Assembly (NCBI GenBank): GCA_019096195.1
Contig: JAGTXK010000257.1
Location: 1-64,000, forward strand
DNA length: 64,000 nucleotides
Reading direction: 5' to 3'
From: Boletus sp. NGJ
Taxonomy: Eukaryota; Basidiomycota; Agaricomycetes; Boletales; Boletaceae
Position 1 is the first letter of the stretch. Every line of letters begins with the position of its first letter. The position numbers and the translations under genes were made by a program. The notes beneath the pieces were generated by a model. The model saw only the letters and a list, made by a program, of their open reading frames with translations. It had not been told where the DNA came from and searched no databases. This document shows, piece by piece, positions 35,528 to 48,000 of this stretch.

Positions 35528-38500
35528 GTACAGAAGACTTTGTCATCCCAGATAACAGTGAAGACAAGGGTGTGATATTGTCACTCCACCCCATCACACC
35601 TGTTTCCATACAGTTGGCAAGGCCTTCAACATATGGACATGCAGTCGATGCAATAGCTAATCAGTATGCCAAAAATCCTGACTGGCAATAGATCTTGACC
35701 ACAATGACAAAGATTCTGACGAAGAGGCTCCTGGACATCCTCCACTTGCAGTCTTGAATTTGAGAGAGATATGAGGCATGATCTGGGAGTGGATGTTTGA
35801 TGGCATGAACTATGAGCGACTACTGGAAGTGATAGATTATCAATACGACCACAATCAATGGATTCCATACTGGGAAGAGTTTGTCTCAACCCTTGCATAT
35901 GAAGCAGATCTAGAAAAGTGAGAAGAATTATTCATGTTGATCCTGCTTGCATTGTGTCTTGACAGAGTATTCAACTATCAGCCAGGTGTTACTTTCAATT
36001 CAGATTTGTTTCATCCTTCTCCCTCGCCTGCCTTCACACACCCCCAACCCAATAGCACAGAAAAAATGTGGGCTGTGAAAATTGTACCTTGTACATTTTT
36101 AAGTAATATGTATAATGCCTAACAAATTTACTAATCTCAAACAAGATTCCTCAGCATCTTATATTGTCAGAGTATGGAATAAGGCTAGTCTCCATGCTAT
36201 GTTCCATAAAGCTCTCCCTGACTGTTCCACCATATATGTAACTAATCCATGAACCTTCCTCCACATGGTTCTGCCATCACATTCTGACTGTGTGTGTGGC
36301 TGGTCACTAGTACCATTTAAAGATCATATTTTCCCCCTTTCTCTCTTTGGATGAGCTCAACCTTCCATACCAGGATACAGTGTTGAAACACAGGCTTTAC
36401 CATGGTGATGTTGCATATGGTCTGTCCTTCAATGAGGAGTCAGGAATGTTCAAGGTTCTTGTTGTAGCACAAGAATTGTGGCCCAGAAGGCACCAGCCTG
36501 AAGACAGTATTGGTCAAGATGATAGAGCCCACCATCTTTTTGTTCCAGACCATTTCATGCAGATACTGCAGGCTACACATTGTGATCAGTCCTATTACCT
36601 TTACAAGCACAAGACCTTCATTTCTGGCTTACTCTTATTGACACTGAAGGAGAATCAGCTTGCCCATCTTCTGACCCCATCCCCTCAGTAGATTACTCTC
36701 TATGTCGCCTTGATGGTGGATCCACCATTCATGGCAGCCACACATCAATCATTCAATGAAAGGTTCTGGAAGCCAAATGACCATATCATTGTCTCTGACT
36801 CCGTTCACCACAAGAGCCCAGTATCCTACTTGAGATTGAGCTAAAAAACCACTCAGCTTCTGTACATTTATTTGAGGGTGAGGTGTATGTCTCTCTCCTA
36901 TCACATACATCGCTTGTATGCCCTTGGAGACATAGTCCAGGTCATTGAAGATCCTTTCAGAAATTTCCTGAACATGTACCACCCATTTATTGGATGCATT
37001 AGCATGGTTTCTCATATTGAGTTCACAACAGCAGAAATAACCATGACCGAGTCTCTGTGTTCACTATTCTACTAATTTTGAGTTTCAGCTTTTCTGCTGG
37101 AATCCTACATCCCAGAGCAACCTGTCTGGGCACCATTTAATGTTTCTGCACCCCCTGTTGATGATTCCACTGAATACATCCAAATTGATGATATTGTGAA
37201 GGTGAAGACTGGTTCTCACAGGGGATTTTTTGGATGTGTTATCAAAGTGAAACAGCTTGTCGGTACACTTAAAATCCTCAGTCAACACGCCCCCTGACAC
37301 TCCTACAAAGTCAAGGTTCCCCTGATGTCTGTTGTGTTTACAATGGACCATTGTACATTGTGTTTCATAGCTGATCAAGGCTATGACATGCAGAAAGGAG
37401 ATCCTGTGGTAGTTGTGAGAGGGGATTTCATGGCCAGGTCTGGGGTCATCTCACAGGTTAACATTGACTGAAAGACATTGGATATTGCCTCTACTATCAA
37501 TCCATCAGTATGTATTGTGCATAAGTTTCATCATTACTGACTAATGTTGCACTAGTTAATCTTTACATTGCCAATCATGCACTTTGCACATGCTGTCACT
37601 ATGAGTGACCATGATGAGACTAACTTCTACTGTGGCAAAGAGGTGCTTATCATTGCTGGCGCACATAAAGGCTGGCAGAGCCACCTCGTTAGTGTAGGGG
37701 AGAATACCTGTGTTGTTGCACAAGGGGCTTTCACATGTGAAACCTACCCAAGGAACAATGTGGTCATCAGGTAAGTCAGTCTGTAGCATTTTCTCTTTGA
37801 GTTCTGACCCCATGTATAGGGGTATGAATGTGACTTTAGGAGGGCTAGGACTAACAATGTGAGATCTCCAATGCATTTGCACTTGAAGATATACTGTATC
37901 GGCAAAGGACCCCCATTCCAGATGTTTCCAGTGAGCATGATAATGAGCCATTAGAAGCAGTTGGAAGCTCTATTTACAACCATTGGGTGGTTGACAATGC
38001 TGATCATGTTGAGGCAGGAAGTTTCTCCTTCAATTCTTGTGGGTTTATTTTGTATATTACCTATAAGGGATTTATGTGCATTGACTCTAGCCTTCAACTT
38101 TCTACTGCATCCTGATGTGATGAAATCTCTGGAACATTTTCAAGCTGTCTTTCAAATCTCACCTGGTTGGCATGATAAGTGTACTGGTCATCTTGCTAAA
38201 ACAGAAACTTCTAGCCCATTCCAAGGCCCATCTGGACCAGTCACATATGGTCACCTTGCTGTTTGCCTAATGGCTAGAGCAAAGGGGGCACAGTTACTTG
38301 TGCAGAACATCCTGGAAAGATTGCTGCAGCCTTATGCACCTGTCAAGAAAAATATGCTATGTATGGTGATTAAAGATAAGAAAGGAGGAGGTGAAAGAAT
38401 ACGGAGTGTTTTGTCAGTGATGAAGATCTCTTTCAAGAAGAAGGAGGTCATCGTTAGGCGACTGGATGGTGTGCTGGCTGACGAAGAGAGTCTCCTGTTT

Positions 38501-38626
38501 TCAAGAGTTAGAAAGAGCAACATGAACCACTCTTTGTATTTTGTCCACATGCTAATCACATCCAACTTCATTAAGAGAGGACCACTTTCCCTAATTGATC
38601 AAATCTGCAAGGGTAATATACAATGA
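35528..38626 (+). pseudogene. KOW-array (Spt5-like) accessory gene relic
   Basis: KOW motifs are small beta-barrel units in transcription elongation factor Spt5 and ribosomal proteins. Four KOW-like blocks are visible in order: near 36,395-36,470 (YHGDVAYGLSFNEES, then KVLVVAQELWPRRHQP), near 36,920-36,960 (LGDIVQVIEDPF), 37,165-37,280 (IDDIVKVKTGSHRGFFGCVI) and 37,400-37,490 (KGDPVVVVRGDFMARSGVIS). A fifth lies at 37,635-37,770 (CGKEVLIIAGAHKGWQSHLV). A C-terminal part at 38,080-38,626 includes PVKKNMLCMVIKDKKGGGER. An acidic segment (DNSEDKG, DKDSDEEAPGH) precedes them. The blocks fall in different frames with stops between some, so the gene is decayed or heavily intronic. Such KOW-rich proteins are frequent in Agaricomycete transposon-rich regions. 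Its exact start is unknown. Confidence 0.5.
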
Positions 38627-38759
38627 GTCAGTGTGACAATGTACCTCTGGAATATCAGGGATGATGCATCCAGAAGTGGCCATTGGCACACCTATTCAAA
38701 GGTAAATCTTGTACATTATGTCATTGGCATAACCTTTTGTTATTTCAATTCACTCTATT

Positions 38760-41040
38760 CTATTGTTATATTGTTGCTCAGTTACTACAATTACTACTAC
38801 TTCAAAGTGGCATTGTGCCACTTCAGTCATTGCATGGATGGGAAATGGGAAAGAGAAGAAATTCTTTAAAGTGGCTGCCTAAATAGTGCATGGTGCTCTG
38901 TTAGGTAAGTCCAAAACCAGATAAAGAAGTTATGTGACAAAAATCACTGAGCACTATTTATGGGGTGAATTTTCTCATGCACAACTCTTCCATCCACTAT
39001 CATCTGAGCTGTACATAGTGGCCTAGAGTGGCCTAGGGCCACTAGTTGCATATTAATAAGTATAGCCAATAAATAACATAGCCTAAATAACAACCCTCAG
39101 TCGTCTAGGTGTATGAATGAAGATTTAACAATGAAAACAATCATGTTGGTTGGTCATCATCATGCCTCCAACGAGCTGATGGTATGTATCTTCTGTTATT
39201 AAATTCACAATAAACAACTGATTAACTTGGCCATTCATTTTAGGCATGAAAACAATGTACCCTTGCATCATGGTCTCATTGTTGTGTCTCCAGCGATCTA
39301 ATGATATGTCCCTTCTGCATTATCAATTGTCTAACTCTACTTATATTGCCAAGGCATCTGTTCTAGCTAGGCTGGCTGGTTGTGCATTATGGCTGTCCCT
39401 ACAATGCTTTGATCTGATGTATGTCGCCTGCTGTCTCTATTGTTGTCTATTGCCAATCACAAGTAATGATATATCATTGTGCTAATCCAGGTATAAAAGC
39501 AGAACATCTGAGCAGATCTAGATTTCTATCACATCATGAAGTTAGAAAAGTCGCATCATAAGTTCCATCCTACCCACCACCTGCCATATTGCCAGTACCC
39601 TCACACCTGTGTCTCCATTTCTGTGTGTCCTGAAGCTGTTATGGGTGTAACGTTGATGTAAGTTCCATGCACAGTAATGTCATTTCACTGATATTTGCTA
39701 TAGTGTGATACCCTTCTCAAGGCAGAGTTCTCATACAATAATTTCTCATTGCCTCCTACTCTCTTCACCACCCTTATATGGCCATCTACCACCCCTGTTT
39801 CTATGACTATGGCCAGAGGTAGGGATGCAAACTTTGATTCTGCTGCTACCTCTACTCATTCACTGGCATCACCTACTCCTGTAAGAAGCTTGTTGTTTTT
39901 GCCCTCATTTTATTCACCATCATATTTGGCAGATTGGGACTTGTGTCCATTGTTCAAAGGGTAACCTTTGCAAAGCAGTTCAATGGATAATTCATGTGGA
40001 ACATTCTCTAGAGCATGAAGTTATTTTGCTGGATGCTGCACTGTGCAAAGAGATTGAAGTATGGATGGAGTGGGCAATTAGAACTGCAATGCTGGAGATA
40101 CTGTAATGGATGTCAATGACATGTTGATGAATCCCCATGCTAATTTAATGCCCCCAGATGAAAACATCTCCATGGTTGATAATGTTGTTGTTTCCTACTC
40201 CATCAATTCCACTGGCAATGTCAAAGAGAAAGTGCGTCTACATTGAACATCAGGTCCCTGGTAATCTAAATAAAATTTTAGACCAACACTCCAATCAGAT
40301 TGGCTCCTCAGAACACCTTACACAGTGCCCTTCACTATGTGATCAAATTAGCCCTTCATGTTTTGACAGGTGCTCTTAGCGTTGGTGGCAAGTACCTTCC
40401 TAATTTGCTTAGCTTGGGTCAACCTTCCTCCTTACTTTGTCTGTGTTCATTTTGGCTTGTTAAATTCAATACCCTACTCATTGCTGTTTTAGAGGGTGAA
40501 CGCAACTGTATGCTGGGAAAGTGGATGGAGTCTGACTTGTAAAATCTGTCATTAAATTGCCCTGTCTGATCAATATAAATTCCCATGTCAGTGTACATAT
40601 TATGTATCAATTACTTCCATTATTGGTGAGATACTGCATCTATGCTCCTTGAGGTCAGAAAGCATGTGGTGGGACTATTGACTAAGAAACAACTGATTAG
40701 GGCTAGGTATCTGCCTCTGAAGATCATGTGGGACAACTATGTACCTCCCTTCTTTCTGTGTTTGTTTCGTTAGACTGCTAGCTTAAGCATTTCGTTGTTT
40801 CAAGTGTAGTCTATTGTCATGCTGTTGCTCAGTTACTATGATTACCAATGTAACTACTACTTAGTGGTATTATGCCACTTAGGAAAGAAAAGCAATTGTG
40901 TTAAAGTGGCTGCCTAAATAGTGCATGTCAGATGGTACCAACCCTAATGAGGAAGTCACATGTTCAAAATTGCTGAACACTATTTATTGGGCGAATCTTC
41001 TCATACACAACCCTTCCACTCTCCACTATTACCTCAGCTT
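38760..41040. repeat. Pair of diverged direct repeats (about 240 bp) 2 kb apart
   Basis: 38,760-39,005 and 40,810-41,040 share TGTTGCTCAGTTACTA, then TGCCACTT, AAAGTGGCTGCCTAAATAGTGCAT is common (read as AGTGGCTGCCTAAATAG), GAAGT, CTGA with CACTATTTAT, and TTCTCAT with CACAAC. Each copy can fold, since CTAAATAGTGC pairs with GCACTATTTA about 55 bp on. No open frame of note lies between them. They could be terminal repeats of a small non-autonomous element or two copies of a dispersed hairpin repeat. Confidence 0.45.
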
Positions 41041-42845
41041 ATCCACTTGACGCAGTGCCTATGCCACTCTACTATTAGTTATTATGTATACAGTAAGTAG
41101 TAGACTAATAATAAAGACAAGTCAATATATAGCAACCTGAACAGAATTATCAGTGGCCACCATGCCTTGCAACAAGCATTCAGTGTGCCTCCATTTATGA
41201 TAAGTATATAATTAATGTTCAGCAAGCTTGCATGCTGACTACTTTAGGATACAATTCTGTTCCTCAATCTTTTCAAGCAATAACCTATTGAACATGGTCA
41301 GTGGAGTGTTCTTTTGTTTTGCAGTATGCTTACCCTACTCAATGGTTTCATGACCACTATTCCTTCCTCTCAAGGCATACTGATTGCATGGCAGTAGGTG
41401 CTCCCATCCATAGGGAAGACATTCAGCTGATTTCCATACTCATCCCTCTATAAAGCTGCTCCAAAATCTTGGTACTGTTCAAAGAGGTCTGTAAAAGTTA
41501 TTGGAATTGGTAAGTTCTTTTGCATTGCAATAAAAAACTTTGGTTATTGTTGACTGATTTTACTGTGAAGATGCACTCAATCACCCCTAGAACAAGCTCC
41601 TTGGGTGATGGCTCCCAAAAAATATTACAGTCAGTACCCATTTCTGCACAGGTTGTATACTGCTGCCCTGACATGGTGAAGCATGAGAATATTTTGATTT
41701 TTTATGTCTTCTTGTATGTTCAAATTAACCTTAGCTAGTGCCAACTTCATCCCTATGTTAACCCTGCTGACCATCCCCACTCCACTGATGCTGCATCTGT
41801 CCCTGTCCTCAAGGGCTTCTGTTCAGAGAAAGATATCCATATTAGGGGAAAGTACTTCACTGCCTGATGTACCACTGCATTGTTTTAAAATCATGTTTGC
41901 ATTCTTTACAATAGCTGGTGCTTCAAGGTGCTACAAGACTGCTTTGACTCTTGCAGCTGCACAGAAAGTCTCTAGCATCATTGCCTCCAGCTCACCTACC
42001 TTATGGGTAAGAACTGTCTCAATTTAATGATCTATAGTATACACTCACCGATTTTGTGATTCGTATTTGTTTTTTGCAGGCACCCAATTATCCTCTCAAA
42101 TGGAAACATCCACCATCTGTGAAGAGGTCCGTATCTTCATAGGAAGGTGTCCAGATGCAATGCTGCATGGTGGTTTAGTCAGAAGTTGATCTTGGAATAT
42201 ATCAACTTGAGGAATTCAAGGTATGTCCTTAGATGATATTTATAGTGAAGCATGTGCCATTCAGAGGTAACATAGGATGTAGCCTACTGGATTTCCATGG
42301 CCAACAGCATTGTACTGTATGCCAACCTTTTTCTTCACGCACGATTTTCATTCTCACCATCAGACTATGGACCATTAGTTCACAGTTTGAGAAGGATGAC
42401 AGGTAAGTCAAACTCAATGGAGGCTCTCCAGTGCTCCACTTTCAGCTTTCCATGTTCAGGATCACTGAGGTTTTGAGGGGGGGCCATGGTGCCATGTTGG
42501 TCATGTGATTGTGCAGAGGTGAGCTTGAATTTCATTGATCTCCCAGTTCATGAGCAGCTTGTTGGACACAGTCTTACTTATATTTGTACTCATGATGCAG
42601 TTCTTAACAAATTCCTCTCTGTGGAGCACCCCATCAACTGTAGATCTCTCCCCTGGTTTATTGATCATCATTGGAATGATGTCTAGTGTTGGAGCTGGCT
42701 CCAACTCAAGAAGATGTTAGGTTTGTTTCATATGAAACCATTCTATAAACATGATACTCACCAGTAGCATGTTGACCAGATCTTTTTTTGTTGGTTTTTT
42801 TGTTGAAGCCAGCAACACCAATAACCTTCCTTTTTCCTTCACCAG
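39006..42845. other. Gene-poor stretch
   Basis: Besides the repeat at 40,810-41,040, only short open frames are present (for example 41,704-42,027 and 42,535-42,720 on plus). I recognise none. A TATA-like GGTATAAAAGCAG lies at 39,490. The segment is probably decayed accessory DNA. Confidence 0.3.
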
Positions 42846-42847
42846 CT

Positions 42848-42953
42848 TATAGCTGTTTGCAAATCTCTGTGGGAAACAAATTCTGAAAAGTCGCGCCTCG
42901 GAGATAGCCAGGAAGGGACTCCAGGCATAGCTGAGTGGGTGGCCTGCACAGCT
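42848..42953 (+). pseudogene. Fragment shared with the Tnp2-type transposase gene
   Basis: About 105 bp (AVCKSLWETNSEKSRLGDSQ, EGTPGIAEWVA) is roughly 85% identical to the minus-strand segment at 53,903-53,800 (AVCKSLWKMNSEKLHLRDSW, EGTPDTAEWVA). It is therefore a second, oppositely oriented copy of that gene's downstream part. A pyrimidine-rich stretch ending TATAG just upstream looks like a splice acceptor. Confidence 0.45.
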
Positions 42954-43001
42954 GAATAAGCACATTTGTTTTGCACTCCCATGCTAGGGGCCTACCACAT
43001 C

Positions 43002-43277
43002 ATGCCTCCCAATGTCAAAGCTCGAATCCCACTCCTGTACAATGACAACCATAGCATCAATGATATCTGCTGCATACTAGGTATCAAGAAATCACTAGTT
43101 TACAGGACGCTCTCTTTGTACTCAAAATATGGCACCATCACCAACCCAAGCAAATATTCTCTCACAACTGGGTGCTGTCAACTCCTCACCTCTGCTGACA
43201 TTGCTTTTATTTCCACCATTATCCAGAATTGCAACACCATCTATTTTGACAAGCTTTAGCGTGAACTTTGGGCCAAG
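43002..43277 (+). mobile_element. Tc1/mariner transposase, N-terminal part (copy d, left half)
   Basis: ATG at 43,002 starts MPPNVKARIPLLYNDNHSIN, a homeodomain-like HTH of the Tc1/mariner type (DICCILGIKKSLVYRTLSLY). A TAG at 43,257-43,259 precedes RELWAK. The LTR retrotransposon begins at 43,278, just after CCAAG, and the rest of the transposase continues at 51,228. The family differs from copies a, b and c. Confidence 0.7.
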
Positions 43278-44208
43278 TGTTATGCCGGGTAACAATGTGA
43301 CACGTTCCCATATAATCCCTGTTGGATTATAGGACTAGCAGGACTTGAGGGGAGAATACCTCCAGAGGCCCAAGGTTTCCTCTGACTAGGGACCAACTGC
43401 TAGCTTTATGTAGAGTCCTTTCATTACCTCTATGACCAATGGTGGAGTCTTGAATTTATCATGGTGGCACAATCCTCTGAGAAGGAAGGGTAGACTGGAA
43501 TGCAGAGGCCTAAGACTAGTTCTTAGGGCTTACACAGCCTAGTGCTGGTGGCAGAGTCCTGGGCTTTCTCGGTCAGTGGCAAAGTCCTGACCAGTACAGG
43601 GCAATCTCTGTTGCTGTTGACATTGCCAAAGCTTTAGAAGTGGGTGGTGGCAATGATGCCACACAAGTGCGTAGTGAAGAGAAGATTGATCACTAGCACG
43701 AGGGCAATCACCTCCAGAGTAAGGGTGGACTTTTGAGGTGGGCAGAACTGAAGAGCTAGTGGAGCTAGTAGATTAAGGTTACATGAAGGGCCAGCATCCC
43801 TATTTATAGGCCTCACCCATCTAGGGCAGGCTTCATAACAGATATAGTAATCGTAAGTCTCAGATGAAAGATTACTATAACAGGATTGTGGCATGGTTCA
43901 AATGGGGAATATAGGAATACTGGGCTATGTGTGAGAGAGCATAGCCGAGGAGGCAATGTCTGTTAATCAGGTCAAGAAGGAGAAAGGCATGTATCAGTGA
44001 AATAGAGGAGGCAGTGTCCAGACCAAATTGGTAGCTTCCAGAATAGGAAGTTGCAAGTAACTTCCATAGAAAGGAGGTTCCAAATGGGGTGATGCCAGAG
44101 TTGGTGTTGCGGGGGAATCCCTGGTCCGAGTGGAAAAATAGGTTGTCCTAGAGTCCTATGGGAGGTGAAGGAAGGGGAAAAGATGTACCCCCTTTGGTAA
44201 CTGTAACA
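43278..44208 (-). repeat. LTR, downstream (3') copy of the chromovirus
   Basis: Begins TGTTATGCCGGG and ends GGTAACTGTAACA on the plus strand. It is the 3' LTR of a minus-strand element; the purine-rich AAGGAGGGTAA (minus strand) lies just inside it as a likely polypurine tract. Confidence 0.92.
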
Positions 44209-45050
44209 TTACCCTCCTTGTAGCCTTGAAGTTCCATCTCAAGAACTCCTATCTCCCTCGTTCTCCTTGTAGTTTGTGAGGTCCCAGGAGTCATTGAAGA
44301 CTCTCTGGCTGGGGCATGTCTGATATCCGTGTCCATGTCCACCACAGTATGTGCAAGTTCTTCATGGGCAAGCATACTGTGGATGGTTGGGGGCAACCAC
44401 CCCACAGTAGGGGCAATGGTATCGGGGGCAAGCGGGCTGAAGGTGACCTTGATATCCGCATTCGAAGCAGCGGATGCTGGTGAGGGTAGTTCAATGGTTA
44501 TAAGTTGGTCGGATGCAGGGCAGGGGATGGGGATTACTAGCCATTGAGTCGGAATGGCTGGTAGGAGAGGCGCTTGCAGTGGCCCCAGGAATTGGAACGG
44601 AGGAAGGAGTAGGGCTCCTTGTTGTAGAGTTCCCCAGTGTGTTGAGAAGACGTCTGTCATTGGGGTGAGAGGGGAGGCTGACTGAGAATACCATGGCTCC
44701 TCACTGGCAGAGGGTCCTGGTGGGTCGGGAAATGGTTGGGGAAGGTACTGGGAGGATTGGTACTGGGGAGGTAATTCAGGAGGAGGGGTTGGAGGACGTG
44801 GAGGAAGGGGAGGTGACAATGGTGTCGTTGGAGGACTGGGCTCTCCATGTTTCTGAAGTGTCTCTATTAGTTCTGTTAACGCTTCAGACTCTGATGATGT
44901 TCTCCAAGGGTCGCTCCGCCACAGAAGGGGTCTGTTTAGGGAGAATGGGGTGCAGACTGCGATGGGGTCATCAAGAATGGTGGTATAGAGATTTTGTTGA
45001 TGGGTAGGGGAGAGTTGGTTGAGGTGTATGGAGAGAGGGGTGAGAGTCAT
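44148..45050 (-). CDS. Extra Pro/Ser-rich open frame after the chromodomain
   Basis: A 300-codon frame on the minus strand lies between the chromodomain and the 3' LTR; its last codons enter the LTR. It starts MTLTPLSIHLNQLSPTHQQN and is dominated by Pro and Ser tracts (PPLPPRPPTPPPELPPQ) with an acidic, Thr-rich tail. I recognise no domain. It may be an additional open frame carried by this retrotransposon lineage, or a low-complexity frame kept by base composition. Its length in an otherwise broken element is notable. Confidence 0.5.
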   Translation of the reverse strand: MTLTPLSIHLNQLSPTHQQNLYTTILDDPIAVCTPFSLNRPLLWRSDPWRTSSESEALTELIETLQKHGEPSPPTTPLSPPLPPRPPTPPPELPPQYQSSQYLPQPFPDPPGPSASEEPWYSQSASPLTPMTDVFSTHWGTLQQGALLLPPFQFLGPLQAPLLPAIPTQWLVIPIPCPASDQLITIELPSPASAASNADIKVTFSPLAPDTIAPTVGWLPPTIHSMLAHEELAHTVVDMDTDIRHAPARESSMTPGTSQTTRRTREIGVLEMELQGYKEGNVTVTKGGTSFPLPSPPIGL

Positions 45051-48000
45051 CTACCAGTTGTGGTGGTAGGGGCAGTAGTCAATCTTACAGAAGGACCAAT
45101 GCTCTTGAATGTGTTTTGGGATATCGAGGTCTGGGTATTGTTTCTGAAGGTGAGCCTGGGTGAGAGCAGTGGATATGCGGGCCAGTAGAATGAGTAGGAA
45201 GGTGTTGTCTTTGGTCATGAGTTCATTCTAGAGTTTGAGCTGTCTTTTATACTCAGTGAGTATATTCTTGGCATTTCCTAGATTGGCCTCGGGTTCCCAC
45301 ATTCATTCTGCTGCAGAGTATCCTTTCCAGTGTGTTAGGTATTGTCTTTTTCCCAGTTTTCCCTGATGGTTGATAATGCTATCCACTTCGTACTCCTCTT
45401 CTGTTCCAACAAGTTCCAGTGGTGGTTGTGTGAAATTTGGACCGTGTTCTGATGTTTCCCAATATGGAGAAAGTAGGGATGTGTGGAACACATTGTGGAT
45501 TTTCCACTATTTAGGCAACTTGAGTCGGAAAGCCATGGAGGATACCACTTGAATAATTTCAAATGGCCCAGTTTGTTTTGGGAATAGTTTTTGTGAGGGC
45601 ACTTGGAGTCTTAAGTTTTTGGCGTCCAGCCATACTTGTCTCTGAGTTTCCATGGTTTGAAGTGAGAGTGGACTCTCTCCTTCATTCATAATTGGGCTAG
45701 TTTATGGGCTGCTTCTGCTTCCTTCCTGGATTCTTCCAGAGTGAAGAGCCTTTCTTCTAAGGCAGGTAGGAAGGTCTTCCCGATTGTAGGGTAGGCTCTT
45801 GGTTCATATCCCAGAATCAGGGAGAAGGGCGACTTTCCAGTGACCAAGTGAATTGCGGAGTTGTGGGCAAACTCCGCCATGAGTAGTAGTTCCAACCACT
45901 TTTGTGGTTGGCTGTCACAGAATATTTGAAGGTAGGTTTCCAATTCCTAGTTATATCATTTGGTTTTGCCATCCATTTGTGGGTGATAGGCCGTGAAGAG
46001 GGCAACATTGTAGTTTAGGAGTCTGGCAAGCTCCTGGGCAAATGCAGATGCGAATTGTGGACCACAATCAGAGACCAGTTTGTCGTGTAAACCATACTGT
46101 AGGAAGACCTTTTCAAAGAAAAGACAGGCTATACCGGCCACATCTACCATTTTTGCACAAGGGGCGAGAATTACCCCCTTACTAAGCCCATGGTCTACCA
46201 CAACCATGACTGAATTGAGGCCCCCCACTGGGGGTAGGTCGGTGATCAAATCTACTGAGAGATTCTGGAAAGGACAGCGGCCATGAAAGACCAGGGGTGT
46301 GACCAGGGGAACCATGGGGTGGGTTTGGACTTTGTTACTTTGGCAGATGGCACATCCTGAGACAAATTTGCAGATGAATGAAGTGAGCCCAGGCCACCAG
46401 TAATCTTTTTCAAGGAGCTCGGTGGTGCATAGGTGTCTGCCATGTCCTCCCTCGAAGAAGGAGTGAATGGAAGACACCAGTTCCTGACGGGCAGGTCCTG
46501 GGATGTACATTCGATTCTTCAAGTAGAGTTTGCCATTGTTGTAAATCCAATCTTCTGTTTTGGATCTGGTGAAGAGAGGTTCTCCTTGTGTTACAGCTTC
46601 CATGGCAGAGAGTACTAGGGGATTGGTTTGGGAAGATCCCTTTATCTTTTCTGTGAGCACAAGGTCGATCATTCGTACTTGACAGTCGAATGCATTTGAT
46701 GGGAGGAGTTGCACATATTCATTATCCTTGGAAGTATCAACTTCGTCTCAATATGACAGAGCATCTGTGGGGGCCATTTTTGTTCCAGGTAGGGCTTTGT
46801 GGACCATATCGTGGTCCTGGAGGAACAAAAGCCATCTTGCCTGTCATTGGGATAATTGGTGTGGTTCCTTGAAGAACATTAAGTTCTTGTGGTCGGTCAG
46901 CACCATTACAGGGTGGAGAGATCCCAGAAGGTATTGCTACCATTCCTTTAAACCATGTATGACAGCCAGTAGTTCCCTGTCATAGATATCATAGTTTCTC
47001 TCCGGCGGAGAGAAAGTTTCAGAGAGATAGCCACATGGTTGCATATCTCCATTGTCGTTGTTCTGCATGAGTACCGCTCCTGATGCTGTTAGAGAAGCAT
47101 CCGTCATAAGAATGGAGGGTTTTGAAGTATCTAGGAAGGCAAGGATGGGTTTCTTGATAAATGCCGCTTGTAAAGTTCTGAAGGATTTTTCTTGAAGTGG
47201 TCCCCATGATCAGACCGTCGTTTGCTTTGTAAGATCCAGCAAAGGACATGTGATGTCAGAGAACGAGGGAATAAACTTCCTGTAAAAGTTGCAGAACCCA
47301 ATGAAGGACCGTACGTCCTTTATATTTACTGGGGGTGTCCACTATTTGATAGCGTTGAGTTTGACCAGGTCCATTTGGACTCCATCCTTCCCTACAATCA
47401 TTCCAAGATATTCGACTTCTTTAGCTAAGAAGGTGCACTTCTCTAGTTTGAGGTGTATTTCATGCTGTCGGAAGCATTCTAGGACCTTCTGTGTCCTTTT
47501 GTCATGAGTTACCTGATCTGCGGAGTGGATTAACAGATGGTCCATGTATATTACTAACCATCCCTCTGTGATATAATCTCCGAAGAGATCATTCATAAAC
47601 GCTTGGAATGTTGCTGGGGAATTGCACATTCTGAAGAACATGATGTTTGGTTCAAAAAGTCCAAACGGAGTGAGAAAAGCCGCCTTCCACTGGTCTTCTG
47701 GTTTGATCAAGACATTGTTGTAGCCCCATTGTACATCAAATTTGGTGAAGATTGATGATTCTTTTAATTTATCCAGGAGATTGGAAATTAAGGGGAGGGG
47801 GTAAGCATTCTTGATCATGTGGCTGTTGAGGTACTGGTAGTCTTGGCAGGGGCGGAGTTTCCCATCCTTTTTTTGTATGAAAAAGAACGGAGTGGCCTGG
47901 GGAGATTTTGATGAAGATATCTTCCCTGTCTTCAGATGTTCTTGAATGAATTCCCTGCATGCTTATTGTTCCAGTGGGTTGAGAGGGTATGCCTTGGCTT

